DNA from: Paenibacillaceae bacterium GAS479
GTDB lineage: Bacteria; Bacillota; Bacilli; Paenibacillales; Paenibacillaceae
NCBI GenBank assembly: GCA_900105225.1
Contig: LT629764.1
Location: forward strand, 2,683,501-2,747,500
Direction: 5' to 3'
Length of the DNA: 64,000 nucleotides
Shown piece by piece: positions 8,987-17,572 of this stretch (positions are counted from its first letter, which is position 1; each line of letters starts with the position of its first letter). The position numbers and the translations under genes are program-made. The notes beneath the pieces were generated by a model, which ran no database searches, had not been told where the DNA came from, and saw only the letters and a program-made list of their open reading frames with translations.

Positions 8987-9817
8987 ATGAACGAACCATT
9001 GAAAGAGTCATTGAACGATTCTCAAACCGGGTCTCCAAATGGGGCGGAGCTGCTCAAAGACGGGCTGAAGCAGCGCTTGAACCTGCGGCAGCTGGGAGGC
9101 TTGCCGACCGCAGACGGCCGCCGGGTGAAGGCAGACCGTTTGTTTCGCTCAGGTGAGATGACTGGGGTCAGCGACGAGGAGCTTCAGCTGTTGGAAGCTT
9201 TCGGATTGGCCTTCATTTGCGACTTCCGCACGGAGGACAAAGGACTTGAAGTGCCGACGCCCCGCGTAGGCAGTACGCCTTACCTGCAGCTTCCTATAAA
9301 CGGGGCTAATTTTGGAGTCAAGGATATTCACAGATTAGTAGGACTCATTGCGACTGGCAACCCCGTTGAGAACCCCCTGCCGGACATTTATCGGGGATTT
9401 GTGACGGACGAGCAAACTCGCGGTACTTATACGCGCCTGATGAGAACGCTGTTGGAGGCTGAAGGCCGCCCCGTGCTGTGGCATTGCACGGCCGGCAAAG
9501 ACCGGACCGGCTTCGCTGCAGCCGTCATTCTTTTGGCGCTCGGGGCGACAGAGGAAACAATTGTGACCGACTATTTGCTGACTGCGGAATACCGTTTGGA
9601 AGTTACCGCTAAAATTATGGGACAGGTGCAGGCTGCCTTGTCCGACGAGAGGGTAATTGACTTCGTTCGCTCTGTGCTTGGTGTGCAACCGGAGTACATT
9701 CGTGGGGCGCTGGATGAAATGCGCCGTGTGTACGGCTCTACGGAAGCTTATCTGGAGCAAGGTCTCGGCGTAAGCCGCGAGGAGCAGGAGCGGCTGCGGA
9801 GCTGGTATCTCGAATAG
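8987..9817 (+). CDS. Tyrosine/serine protein phosphatase (DSP type, Y_phosphatase3)
   Basis: 276 residues. The signature HCTAGKDRTG (P-loop C-x5-R with following T/G) lies near residue 167, and LNLRQLGGLPTADGRR...DRLFRSGEM at the N-terminus matches the 'NLRDLGG' entry motif of this family, related to LipA and B. subtilis/Listeria tyrosine phosphatases. It hydrolyses phosphotyrosine or phosphoinositide-like esters using the Cys. ATG 8987 was chosen because AAGGGAG precedes it by 9 nt. It is a monocistronic gene with a strong terminator. Confidence 0.88.
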   Translation: MNEPLKESLNDSQTGSPNGAELLKDGLKQRLNLRQLGGLPTADGRRVKADRLFRSGEMTGVSDEELQLLEAFGLAFICDFRTEDKGLEVPTPRVGSTPYLQLPINGANFGVKDIHRLVGLIATGNPVENPLPDIYRGFVTDEQTRGTYTRLMRTLLEAEGRPVLWHCTAGKDRTGFAAAVILLALGATEETIVTDYLLTAEYRLEVTAKIMGQVQAALSDERVIDFVRSVLGVQPEYIRGALDEMRRVYGSTEAYLEQGLGVSREEQERLRSWYLE

Positions 9818-9863
9818 ATTAGCCGGTAATCGGCAGCAATCCAATTGAGCGCAATGCAAAGAA

Positions 9864-9912
9864 GGGCTGTCCCAACCGTCATGAACATGACGTAGGGACA
9901 GCCCCTCTTTTT
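9864..9912. terminator. Bidirectional terminator
   Basis: GGGCTGTCCC-aac-CGTCATG / CATGACG-ta-GGGACAGCCC, a 17-bp nearly perfect stem with a TTTTT tail on plus, between convergent genes. Confidence 0.9.
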
Positions 9913-9937
9913 CGCAAGAGCCCGGAAGGCCGTTCGC

Positions 9938-11101
9938 TTAGAGCGACATACGGTAGATTGCAAGCACATCTTCTCTGCCGAGCTTGCGGAAGTTACCGAT
10001 CGGGTTAGTATGAACTGCTTTTGCGGCCATTTCTTCCAGACGGCTATCATCGATGTTGTAATCGGACAGCTTTGATGGAGCGCCGATCGAATTCCAGAAC
10101 TGGCGAAGACGTCGAATGCCTTCTTCGGCTGTTTCCCGGTCGCTTTTGCCCTCTGGATTCACGCCAAACACTTCAACCGCAAATTGCTTAAAGCGTCCAA
10201 CATTGTCATCCAACACATAGGTCATCCAGTTCGGGAACAGAATCGCCAAGCCGCCGCCATGCGGGATGTCGTACACAGCTGACACGGCATGCTCCATATC
10301 ATGATTGGCCCAATCGCCAAGCACTCCCATGGAAAGGACGCCGTTCAGCGCCATCGTGCCTGCGTACAGGATCGTTCCGCGATGCTCCAGATTCGTAAGA
10401 TCCTCGACCAGCTTCGGAGCCGTCTCAACAACGGCGCGCATTACGGATTCGCTGAATCCGTCCTGAACCGGCGTCAAAGCATCATGATGGAAGTATTGCT
10501 CGAACACATGCGCCATCATATCAACCATACCGTAGACGGTGTGATCTTTAGGCGCCGTTGCCGTGTACTTCGGATCAAGGATGGAGAAACGAGGGAAAGT
10601 GAGCGGGCTGCCCCAGCCCCACTTTTCTTCTGTTTCCTCGTTGGTGATGACCGAGCCGCTGTTCATCTCGCTGCCCGTAGCAGCAAGCGTCAGGATCGTG
10701 CCGAGCGGCAGAGCTTCCTTCACGACAGCCTTACGGCTGACGATGTCCCAGAAGTTGCCCTCATAGCGTGCTGAAGCGACAATCGCTTTGCCGCAGTCCA
10801 GCGTGCTTCCGCCGCCTACAGCTAGCACCCAGTCAATATCGTTCGTGCGGCACAACTCTGCCCCGCGATGAACGGTGGATAGACGAGGGTTAGGCTCTAC
10901 TCCCGCCAGTTCCGTAACGGTACAGCCAGCCTCTCCGAGCGTTGCCAGCACCTCATCATACAGGCCGCTGCGTTTAATGCTGCCGCCGCCGTACACAAGC
11001 AGTACTTTCTTGCCGAGCTTATTGGCTTCTGCCTTCAGCTGTTGCAGTTGATCGGCGCCGAAATATAGTTTAGTTGGATTATGAAATACGAAGGTTTTCA
11101 A
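9938..11101 (-). CDS. Iron-containing alcohol dehydrogenase (butanol dehydrogenase, YugJ-like)
   Basis: 387 residues, the usual length of group III Fe-ADHs. It has the GGGST(L)DCGKAI nucleotide-binding motif near residue 95 and metal ligands in [12 protein letters not shown] and [20 protein letters not shown]. It reduces aldehydes or oxidises alcohols with NAD(P)H in the cytoplasm. Translation starts at TTG 11101 with AAAGGAG 8 nt upstream. It lies 14 nt after the aldo/keto reductase stop, so both are probably on one mRNA. Together they look like a carbonyl-detoxifying pair under the divergent HxlR regulator (inference). Confidence 0.9.
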   Translation of the reverse strand: MKTFVFHNPTKLYFGADQLQQLKAEANKLGKKVLLVYGGGSIKRSGLYDEVLATLGEAGCTVTELAGVEPNPRLSTVHRGAELCRTNDIDWVLAVGGGSTLDCGKAIVASARYEGNFWDIVSRKAVVKEALPLGTILTLAATGSEMNSGSVITNEETEEKWGWGSPLTFPRFSILDPKYTATAPKDHTVYGMVDMMAHVFEQYFHHDALTPVQDGFSESVMRAVVETAPKLVEDLTNLEHRGTILYAGTMALNGVLSMGVLGDWANHDMEHAVSAVYDIPHGGGLAILFPNWMTYVLDDNVGRFKQFAVEVFGVNPEGKSDRETAEEGIRRLRQFWNSIGAPSKLSDYNIDDSRLEEMAAKAVHTNPIGNFRKLGREDVLAIYRMSL

Positions 11102-11115
11102 TGGTGTAGCTCCTT

Positions 11116-12069
11116 TCAGTTTTGGCCGCTTAAAATCTCCTCGATACGATCGATAATCTCTTGCGACAGCTTTACGCCGGAGGCTCCGGCATTCTCGATA
11201 ATCTGTTCAGGACGGCTTGCGCCGACAAGGGCGCTGGCTACATTCGGCTGGCGCAAAATCCAGGCAAGCGCCAGTTGGCCGACAGTCAGATCCAGCTCGG
11301 AAGCGATGGAACTAAGCTGCTGCACTTGGGCAAGCTTTTGCTCGGTGATTCCTTTTTTCATCCAATCTAGCTTGGCTGCGCGGCTGTCTGCCGGAATGTT
11401 GTCCACGGAAGTGTATTTACCGGTCAGCAAGCCTTGCGCCAGCGGGGAGAAAACGACTTGTCCAACGCCGCTGCGCTCGCTGTAAGGAATGATTTCAGGC
11501 TCTATGTAGCGGTTGAACATATTGTATTGGGGTTGGTTAACGACGATGCGGTCCAGCAAATAACGATCGGCAACAGCATGCGCCTCCGCGATCTGCGAAG
11601 CAGTCCATTCGCTGACGCCGACGTACAGCACTTTGCCAGCGCGGACGAAGTCGTCCAGCGTGCGCAGCGTTTCGTAGAGCGGTGTTTCCGGATCATGGCG
11701 ATGGCAGTACATAATATCGACGTAGTCCACATCAAGCCGCTTCAGGCTAGCATGGAACTGCTCGGTCAAATGCTTGCGTGAAAGACCTCGATCGTTCGGC
11801 AGATCGCCCATTGGCCAGAATGCTTTGGTCGCCAGTACATAAGAGTGGCGCGGGAAAGCTTTGATCGTCTCGCCTACTAGCGTTTCCGCCGCACCTTGTT
11901 CGTACACATTCGCTGTATCAAAAAAGTTAATCCCTAAATCATATGCCTTATGAATCGCCTGAACGGCGTTCTCGCGTTCTACATAACCGCCGTAGGTCAG
12001 CCAACTGCCCAGGCTGATGTCGCTCACCTTTAAACCGCTGCTTCCAAGTCTGCGATAGCTCATACTCAT
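11116..12069 (-). CDS. Aldo/keto reductase
   Basis: 317 residues, TIM-barrel AKR. The catalytic tetrad is visible: D in [11 protein letters not shown] (with Tyr), K in LATKAF, H in [26 protein letters not shown] is the cofactor-binding end. It resembles the Kv-beta/YghZ/YhdN group that reduces aldehydes and ketoses with NADPH. GGAGGG lies 9 nt before ATG 12069. It is the first gene of the AKR-ADH unit, divergent from the HxlR gene 157 nt away. Confidence 0.9.
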   Translation of the reverse strand: MSMSYRRLGSSGLKVSDISLGSWLTYGGYVERENAVQAIHKAYDLGINFFDTANVYEQGAAETLVGETIKAFPRHSYVLATKAFWPMGDLPNDRGLSRKHLTEQFHASLKRLDVDYVDIMYCHRHDPETPLYETLRTLDDFVRAGKVLYVGVSEWTASQIAEAHAVADRYLLDRIVVNQPQYNMFNRYIEPEIIPYSERSGVGQVVFSPLAQGLLTGKYTSVDNIPADSRAAKLDWMKKGITEQKLAQVQQLSSIASELDLTVGQLALAWILRQPNVASALVGASRPEQIIENAGASGVKLSQEIIDRIEEILSGQN

Positions 12070-12145
12070 TGGGACTATCCCTCCAGATGGATTCGGATTA
12101 TAAGAACAGCCCTTATTCTACGCATGTTTCTATCCCATTGGAAGT

Positions 12146-12163
12146 AGTGAAATATTAATCACT
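12146..12163. promoter_or_regulatory. Candidate operator in the AKR/HxlR divergent region
   Basis: Inverted repeat AGTGA-8 nt-TCACT centred in the AT-rich divergent promoter region. HxlR-family dimers bind such dyads and often control the divergent oxidoreductase. The assignment is by position only. Confidence 0.45.
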
Positions 12164-12226
12164 TTATTATACGAAGTTTATCTACTATACTTTAGGTTAC
12201 TAGCTTCTCATAAAGGAGAGTACGAT

Positions 12227-12559
12227 TTGGCAACGAACAATTACATCCCCAAAAGGCCCGATATTATCGACTGTAACATTGAAAAAACGCTGGATGTGAT
12301 CGGTGGCAAATGGGCGTTTCTCGTCCTGCGCGAGCTGTTCGGCGGTACGCATAGGTTCGGGGAATTGCAGCGGCGCATCCCCGCCGTCAGTCCCAGGGCA
12401 TTGACCAGCACACTCCGCCATATGGAGGAGAAAGGCGTGCTGGAGCGCAAAGTATTTCCGACTGTGCCGGTCACAGTAGAGTACACGCTGACGCCGAAGG
12501 GCGAGGATTTACATCAGATTATTAAAGAAATGAAGTTATGGGCGGCCAAGTGGACCTGA
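12227..12559 (+). CDS. HxlR-family winged-helix regulator
   Basis: 110 residues, full HxlR domain (GGKWAFLVLRELFGGTHRFGELQRR ... SPRALTSTLRHMEEKGVL). Cys16 at the N-terminus (IDCNIEKTLDVIGGKW) matches the redox-sensing Cys of YodB, CatR and HypR, which respond to quinones, diamide or hypochlorite. The start is TTG 12227 with AAAGGAGAG 7 nt upstream. It probably represses or activates the divergent AKR-ADH genes. Its last 24 nt overlap the end of the convergent CDF gene. Confidence 0.9.
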   Translation: MATNNYIPKRPDIIDCNIEKTLDVIGGKWAFLVLRELFGGTHRFGELQRRIPAVSPRALTSTLRHMEEKGVLERKVFPTVPVTVEYTLTPKGEDLHQIIKEMKLWAAKWT

Positions 12560-13507
12560 GGAAGGCGGACGCAGGCCGCTTCTCTTACGGAGCAAAAAGG
12601 CGCTGCCGTATTCGCCGTGAGGATGGATGCGGGCATGCTCGATTTGCACGGTGGAGTGGGAGATGCCGAAGTTCTTTTGCAGAGTGTCATTGATGGCAAG
12701 AATAATGCAGTGAGGCTGAATTCGCTCGTCGGCGAACACATGGGCAGTCAGTGAATAATGGTCGGTCGACACGGCCCACAGATGCATTTCATGCACATCT
12801 TCGACCCCTTCCACCTCGCGGATGGATTGGCGGATCTGCTCCAGATCGAAGCTGTTCGGCACGGATTCCATAAGAATGAGGTAGGCTTCCCGCGTGATGC
12901 GGGCACCTCCGGTGAAGATAATAGCAGCGATGACGAGGCTGATGAGCGGATCGAACCAGAGCAGGCCGGTGAGCAAAATGAGCAGTGCAGAGAGAATGAC
13001 GCCAACAGAGCTGAGCAGGTCGCCGATAAAATGCCAGAGAGCGCTGCGGATGTTCAGGTTATCTTCTTCCTTCATACTGCGGCTGAGTACCACCGTCAAG
13101 ATAATATTAACGACGAGCCCGATGGAGGCAATCGTGAGCATCAGGCCGAAGTTGATCGGCTCCGGGTGCAGAAAGCGCCGGATACCCTCGATGAAAATGC
13201 CGATGGAGATGACGGCCAGCGCCAGCCCGTTCAGGAATGAAGCAATGATCTCAAAGCGCAAATAACCGAATGTATAGCGGGAATCCGGCTCGCGAGAGGC
13301 CATATAAATGGCGGTCATGCTGAGTCCGAGCGCGATGACGTCGGAGACCATATGAGCGGAGTCGGATAACAGAGCGAGCGAGTTGGACAGCAGCCCGCCG
13401 ACAATTTCGACAATGGTGAAAAATAGCGTGAGCAGCAGCGTAATCCAGAGCGTTTTTTTGGATCGGGATTGCTTTTTGACATGCTGAAGATGATGATAGT
13501 CGTACAT
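12536..13507 (-). CDS. Cation diffusion facilitator (CzcD/FieF-like metal exporter)
   Basis: 323 residues, six membrane helices followed by a cytoplasmic ferredoxin-like domain. The metal site is visible as the HxxxD pairs SDSAHMVSD (TM2) and LWHFIGD (TM5). These proteins exchange Zn, Fe, Mn, Co or Cd for protons. The last ~25 residues (LLRKRSGLRPPSSG...) extend past the normal domain and overlap the HxlR gene tail to tail. Upstream is a Fur-like 7-1-7 box. The metal cannot be assigned from sequence. Confidence 0.9.
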   Translation of the reverse strand: MYDYHHLQHVKKQSRSKKTLWITLLLTLFFTIVEIVGGLLSNSLALLSDSAHMVSDVIALGLSMTAIYMASREPDSRYTFGYLRFEIIASFLNGLALAVISIGIFIEGIRRFLHPEPINFGLMLTIASIGLVVNIILTVVLSRSMKEEDNLNIRSALWHFIGDLLSSVGVILSALLILLTGLLWFDPLISLVIAAIIFTGGARITREAYLILMESVPNSFDLEQIRQSIREVEGVEDVHEMHLWAVSTDHYSLTAHVFADERIQPHCIILAINDTLQKNFGISHSTVQIEHARIHPHGEYGSAFLLRKRSGLRPPSSGPLGRP

Positions 13508-13575
13508 GCTGGCCCCGACCTTTCCTGGCAGCCGCCGCTATGGAGCGGTAAAGCTGCTTTATTGTAGTTATTATC

Positions 13576-13604
13576 ATATTAATCCAATTATCAGATGGTT
13601 ACAA
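13576..13604 (-). promoter_or_regulatory. Predicted promoter of the CDF gene
   Basis: On the minus strand, TTGTAA (-35) and TAATAT (-10) separated by exactly 17 nt, about 70 nt before the CDF start codon. Confidence 0.5.
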
Positions 13605-13614
13605 TTATTATAAA

Positions 13615-13629
13615 TGACAATGATTGTCA
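13615..13629. promoter_or_regulatory. Fur-family 7-1-7 box
   Basis: TGACAAT-G-ATTGTCA is a perfect 7-1-7 palindrome differing from the B. subtilis Fur consensus TGATAATNATTATCA at one base per half. It lies 10 nt upstream of the predicted -35 of the metal exporter and 66 nt before the RlmN-like start. Zur or PerR binding is possible but the half-sites fit Fur better. Confidence 0.6.
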
Positions 13630-13694
13630 GTCGCAGAGAGTAAGGCTCGTCCTCTCCCTGCGAAGCGAATAAGCAGAAATGAGGAGTTGGCATC

Positions 13695-14798
13695 ATGAAA
13701 AAACCATCCCTGTACGGATTCACCCAGGAGCAGCTCGAAGCTTGGCTCGGGGAGCGGGGACATCGTAAATTCCATGCTATGCAAGTATGGGAAAGTCTGT
13801 ATCGCAAGCGGGTAAGCAGCTTCCCCGCCATGGTGGAGGCAGGCGTGAAGCCGGAGGTAGTGCGGATACTTGAAGAGGGGCATGCGATCGGCACACTGGA
13901 GGAACATACGCGCCAGGAGTCGGTTGACGGCACGGTCAAATTCTTGTTCCGGCTGCAGGACGGCAATCTCATCGAGACGGTACTGATGAAGCATAAATTC
14001 GGCCTTAGCGTCTGCGTGACGACTCAGGTAGGCTGTAATATCGGCTGCAGCTTCTGTGCGAGCGGACTGCTGGCCAAAAGCCGCGACCTGACGGCAGGTG
14101 AGATTGCCGAGCAGATTATGCGCGTGCAGCTATTCCTTGACGAGGCTGGTGCGGGACAGCGTGTGAGCCATATTGTTGTCATGGGCATTGGTGAGCCTTT
14201 TGATAACTACACACATCTGATGAACTTCCTAAGCATTGTGCAGCATCCAAAGGGGCTTGCTATCGGACCGCGCCATATTACAGTGTCAACGAGCGGCCTG
14301 ACGGCCAAAATCCGCGATTTCGCGGACAGCGGCGCGCAAGTCAATCTGGCGGTATCGTTGCATGCACCGAATAATGAGCTGCGCACGCGCATTATGAAGA
14401 TTAACAAGGCGTTCCCGATCGAAAAGCTGCTGGAAAGCATCGATTACTACCTGGAGCGTACCCGTCGCCGGATTACGCTGGAATATATTTTGCTGGCGGA
14501 TGTGAACGACCGGCGCGAAGAGGCGCAAGAGCTTGCGGATCTCGTCCGCTCGCGGCCGCAGCTGCTCAAGCTCGCCAACGTCAATCTCATCCCATACAAC
14601 CCAGTGGATGAGCACAGCCAGTACCAGCGCAGTACGCTTGAGGCGATTAACGGCTTCTATGACACGCTTAAGAAAAATGGCGTAAGCGCCAGCGTTCGCC
14701 TGGAGCATGGCGCGGATATTGACGCGGCCTGCGGCCAGCTGCGCAGCAAGCAGTTACGCGGCGACGAAGGCAAGGAGCCGGTAGCGGCGGGAGTGTGA
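13695..14798 (+). CDS. RlmN-family radical SAM 23S rRNA methyltransferase (RlmN paralogue or Cfr-like)
   Basis: 367 residues. The radical SAM cluster motif CNIGCSFC, the [10 protein letters not shown] and STSGLTAKI blocks, and the C-terminal methyl-accepting Cys in [10 protein letters not shown] all match RlmN/Cfr, which methylate A2503 (C2 or C8) of 23S rRNA. Family members use one Cys in CxxxCxxC plus this C-terminal Cys for a methyl-Cys mechanism. Several segments ([23 protein letters not shown]) recall Cfr-like sequences, while MGIGEPFDN and [11 protein letters not shown] are RlmN-like. It is preceded by a Fur-like box and is not in the usual stp/prkC/rlmN setting, which hints at a second copy. 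It is also unusual in ending with a short extra tail. Confidence 0.8.
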   Translation: MKKPSLYGFTQEQLEAWLGERGHRKFHAMQVWESLYRKRVSSFPAMVEAGVKPEVVRILEEGHAIGTLEEHTRQESVDGTVKFLFRLQDGNLIETVLMKHKFGLSVCVTTQVGCNIGCSFCASGLLAKSRDLTAGEIAEQIMRVQLFLDEAGAGQRVSHIVVMGIGEPFDNYTHLMNFLSIVQHPKGLAIGPRHITVSTSGLTAKIRDFADSGAQVNLAVSLHAPNNELRTRIMKINKAFPIEKLLESIDYYLERTRRRITLEYILLADVNDRREEAQELADLVRSRPQLLKLANVNLIPYNPVDEHSQYQRSTLEAINGFYDTLKKNGVSASVRLEHGADIDAACGQLRSKQLRGDEGKEPVAAGV

Positions 14799-14968
14799 TT
14801 CGGCACAGCTGCCTCGGTAAAATGCTCGCGGCAGCTGAAATAGGCCCACATTAGGCACGGCTGAGGTAGCACTCCTTTATATCCAACCTTTCCCTTTACC
14901 GGGACTCTTCCATCCGTTCATAATGAACTCATTAAAGCGTGCCCGAGGGTCGCCGGGGAGGAAGAGCA

Positions 14969-16018
14969 TTGAACTATTGGATCAGGGAGCTGCAGCTGCC
15001 GGGAGATTATGAGGGTATTGCTGCGGTGTGGAATGAGGTGCTGGCCGAACCGAAGACAGCAGAGACGCTGGCAGACGAGGACAGCAAAATGTACAAGAAG
15101 GGTCAGCTGTACCGTGGCAGCGACGGGCGGCTGCAAGGCTATGACCGGCTGCGCCGGGTAGCGGTAGCTGGGGACGGGCGCATCGTGGCTTACTCCACGA
15201 TCTGGCGGGCGCCATGGACGCCTCCCGGCATGATGTATCATGAGATGGCCGTGGCGGCGAAGGAACAAGGCAACGGAATCGGCACGGAGCTGGCACGGAT
15301 TTCAACCGAGTGGGCGAATCGGCATGGAGCCGGCACCCTGAGTGGTTGGGTATGGGATGATGACGAGCGCTCGATGGCCTTTCTCCAAAAGCGGGGCTAT
15401 GAGGTGGAGCGGCGGTCCTGGCAGTCTGTGTTGGATCTGTCGGCCGGAGAGGACCCGAGCTCGCCAGAGGATGGAGCCGTCATCAATCGGCTGGAGGATG
15501 AGGGACTTCGCTTTCTGGCTTTGGCCGATTTGCCGCCTGGTGAGGATACGTTGAAACAGCTGCATGAGCTATCGACGGGTACTTACCGGGATATCCCTGG
15601 CTACCAGGGTGATATTCTGCCTTTTGAAGATTGGCTGAAGTGGGGCCTTAAGGTGGATGGATACGCTCCGGAACGAGTTATTATCGCGGCGGATGGCGAT
15701 AATCCGATTGGTGTCTGCAACGTCATCCGCAATGTGGAAACGGGCGGTATGTATCATGAATACACCTGTGTCCACCGGGATTATCGTGGCCGCGGCATCG
15801 CTCTGGCGATGAAGCTGCTGTCGATCCGACTGGCGCTGCGCGAGGGAGCTGGTTACTTGCGGACGGATAATGATTCGCTCAACGCCCCCATGCTGGCCGT
15901 GAACCGCCGCCTCGGTTACAAGGCGCTGCGAGGAAGTTTTCGGATGATTGCGAAGCTTGGTGCGGCAAGTGAGGCGGCTTCCGTAGTTGCCTCGGCTGGG
16001 GTCAAAAGCGACGTTTAG
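14969..16018 (+). CDS. Tandem GNAT-domain acetyltransferase
   Basis: 349 residues from TTG 14969 (GGAGG 7 nt upstream; GTG 14939 has no ribosome site). It has two GNAT folds: the first contains KEQGNGIGTELARI, the second HRDYRGRGIALAMKLLSI, both the acetyl-CoA pyrophosphate loop Q/RxxGxG/A, and a late GYKALR segment. Double-GNAT proteins include mycothiol-synthase-like and antibiotic- or amine-acetylating enzymes. The substrate is unknown. A bidirectional terminator follows. Confidence 0.85.
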   Translation: MNYWIRELQLPGDYEGIAAVWNEVLAEPKTAETLADEDSKMYKKGQLYRGSDGRLQGYDRLRRVAVAGDGRIVAYSTIWRAPWTPPGMMYHEMAVAAKEQGNGIGTELARISTEWANRHGAGTLSGWVWDDDERSMAFLQKRGYEVERRSWQSVLDLSAGEDPSSPEDGAVINRLEDEGLRFLALADLPPGEDTLKQLHELSTGTYRDIPGYQGDILPFEDWLKWGLKVDGYAPERVIIAADGDNPIGVCNVIRNVETGGMYHEYTCVHRDYRGRGIALAMKLLSIRLALREGAGYLRTDNDSLNAPMLAVNRRLGYKALRGSFRMIAKLGAASEAASVVASAGVKSDV

Positions 16019-16090
16019 TCTAGCGGATATTTAATTACTGAGTCGAACCGATACGTCGATTATAATGATGCAAGCCGCATCAAATTCCAT

Positions 16091-16128
16091 AAAACAAAAA
16101 CACGCCTGTCGGGGCGTGTTTTTGTTTT
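16091..16128. terminator. Bidirectional terminator
   Basis: Perfect 16-bp stem AAAACAAAAACACGCC ... GGCGTGTTTTTGTTTT between convergent genes. Confidence 0.92.
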
Positions 16129-16149
16129 AATTACCTTATCTAAAAGCCT

Positions 16150-17241
16150 CTATTCAGTGATCATTCCTTTTAGATCAATTTTTTTATTGGAGTCTGGTAG
16201 TCTGATTTCAAGGATATGCTCAGTATCGCTAAGTTCATCGATAATTAATACTTTATGAGTTATTGGAAATTTATTATAAGAACTAAGTTCTTTAATGAAC
16301 TTACCATCAATATAAATCTGGAATTTACCACCTGAACTGTTTTTGTTAATTGATAATCCAAGATAGGATCCATTAAATCTGATTTTAGAACTTTTTGCGC
16401 CCTCTTTGAGCTCCTCGAACGCAGAAGTCAACTTTGCTTCTTGATAAATAGAAGAGTTAGAATATAAATTTCTTTTATTAACATCTACGTTAACCACAGG
16501 ATTTAAGGATAGTCTTTTTGTTATATGGTTATAAATATAATTTGAATATAAGGTATAACCATCGTTATTAGGATGGGTACCATCAAAGCTTAGAGTTTTG
16601 TAGTCTTTACTTGATTCTTTGAAAGCAATTCGAGTATCAATAACTGTAGTTCCGTAATAGTCAGAAAGCTCTTTAATAATCCGCGGCATCTTTTCTGCTT
16701 GTATACTACTTTCAATAATTGTATAAATTTCTGCGTTTTTATATTTGCTCTTCACTTTTCTAATTAAACTCTCATAGACAGCACCAAATTGGTTTTCTGA
16801 CATTATATTTTGGTCATTTTGTCCAAAGGAGATAAACACTAGATCCATATCACGATTAAAGTCTTTGTTTTGAAAATCAAACCAACCATTAAACACTGTT
16901 GACCCCGGGGTTGTTATTTTATATGGAAAGGAGATTACTCCGTTAGTTGTTTCTAATTTTTTGGAAAGTTGATTAAACCACTTAAACTCTGTTGCTGCTC
17001 CATCGCCTTGTCCAATACTATCGCCAATAATTAAATATCTAATAATATCTTTTTGTTTTATTTTTTCGTAAACATTTTCCTTATCTGTAAACACAATGTT
17101 TGAATTCGTTTTTTGATTATTTTTTTTATAAGTATCTCCATTATCCATGCTGAACAAAAAAACAAAAAAGGACAAGATAATCAATGAAAATATAGCAGGT
17201 ATAAGAAAGGTTCTTTTTTTTCTTTTTATTCTCCAGCTCAT
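16150..17241 (-). CDS. Membrane-anchored SGNH/GDSL hydrolase
   Basis: 363 residues. A basic start and one hydrophobic segment (about residues 12-31) form a signal anchor, followed by an SGNH domain. The nucleophile Ser is in LIIGDSIGQG, block III is FGQND, and the catalytic Asp/His pair is in FDGTHPNNDGY. These extracellular esterases or deacetylases act on acyl groups of polysaccharides or lipids. A C-terminal ~110-residue beta-rich part (GSYLGLSINKNSSGGKFQIY) may be a carbohydrate-binding or GDSL-associated module. Codon use is strongly A/T biased compared with both neighbours, suggesting recent acquisition. No operon partners. Confidence 0.85.
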   Translation of the reverse strand: MSWRIKRKKRTFLIPAIFSLIILSFFVFLFSMDNGDTYKKNNQKTNSNIVFTDKENVYEKIKQKDIIRYLIIGDSIGQGDGAATEFKWFNQLSKKLETTNGVISFPYKITTPGSTVFNGWFDFQNKDFNRDMDLVFISFGQNDQNIMSENQFGAVYESLIRKVKSKYKNAEIYTIIESSIQAEKMPRIIKELSDYYGTTVIDTRIAFKESSKDYKTLSFDGTHPNNDGYTLYSNYIYNHITKRLSLNPVVNVDVNKRNLYSNSSIYQEAKLTSAFEELKEGAKSSKIRFNGSYLGLSINKNSSGGKFQIYIDGKFIKELSSYNKFPITHKVLIIDELSDTEHILEIRLPDSNKKIDLKGMITE

Positions 17242-17380
17242 TAGTACACTCCTTATTTAATTTTTTCGGAATAAGCTTTCTGTATATAAATAGGGTACTA
17301 TGTATACGTAAATATTTACAGTAACTAAAGCAGTAAAGATTGTTGGATGACAATTGTTCTTTTTATCTAAAATTAGTCTG

Positions 17381-17414
17381 AATGGCACATATAAACAGGG
17401 ATATATGTGCCATT
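17381..17414. repeat. 12-bp perfect inverted repeat in an AT-rich gap
   Basis: AATGGCACATAT pairs with ATATGTGCCATT across a 10-nt spacer. It lies in the 280-nt gap upstream of the SGNH gene, where no gene is supported. It may be an operator, a hairpin or an element end; a fragment AATGGCACA recurs at about 17446. Confidence 0.6.
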
Positions 17415-17522
17415 ATATGATGGAACATACTTAAAATGAGGATAATGGCACAGTGGATGATAGTATTATCGATGATACAGCAGCAATAAACCATGCTTTA
17501 GTCAAGTACCAACTGTCATACA

Positions 17523-17560
17523 AATAACCTGCTCCGCATTCTGCGGAGCAGGTTATTTTA
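17523..17560. terminator. Terminator of the lipoprotein gene
   Basis: AATAACCTGCTCCGCA / TGCGGAGCAGGTTATT, a perfect 16-bp stem with a TTTTA tail on one strand and T-rich sequence on the other, just after the minus-strand stop at 17573. Confidence 0.88.
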
Positions 17561-17572
17561 GTAAATTGGAAA

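Noticed and set aside
17415-17522. Gene remnant reading DDSIIDDTAAINHALVKYQLSYK
   Set aside because: A short, protein-like stretch of about 30 codons without a start codon after a stop. Too short to assign, though it could be debris from the insertion that brought the SGNH gene.
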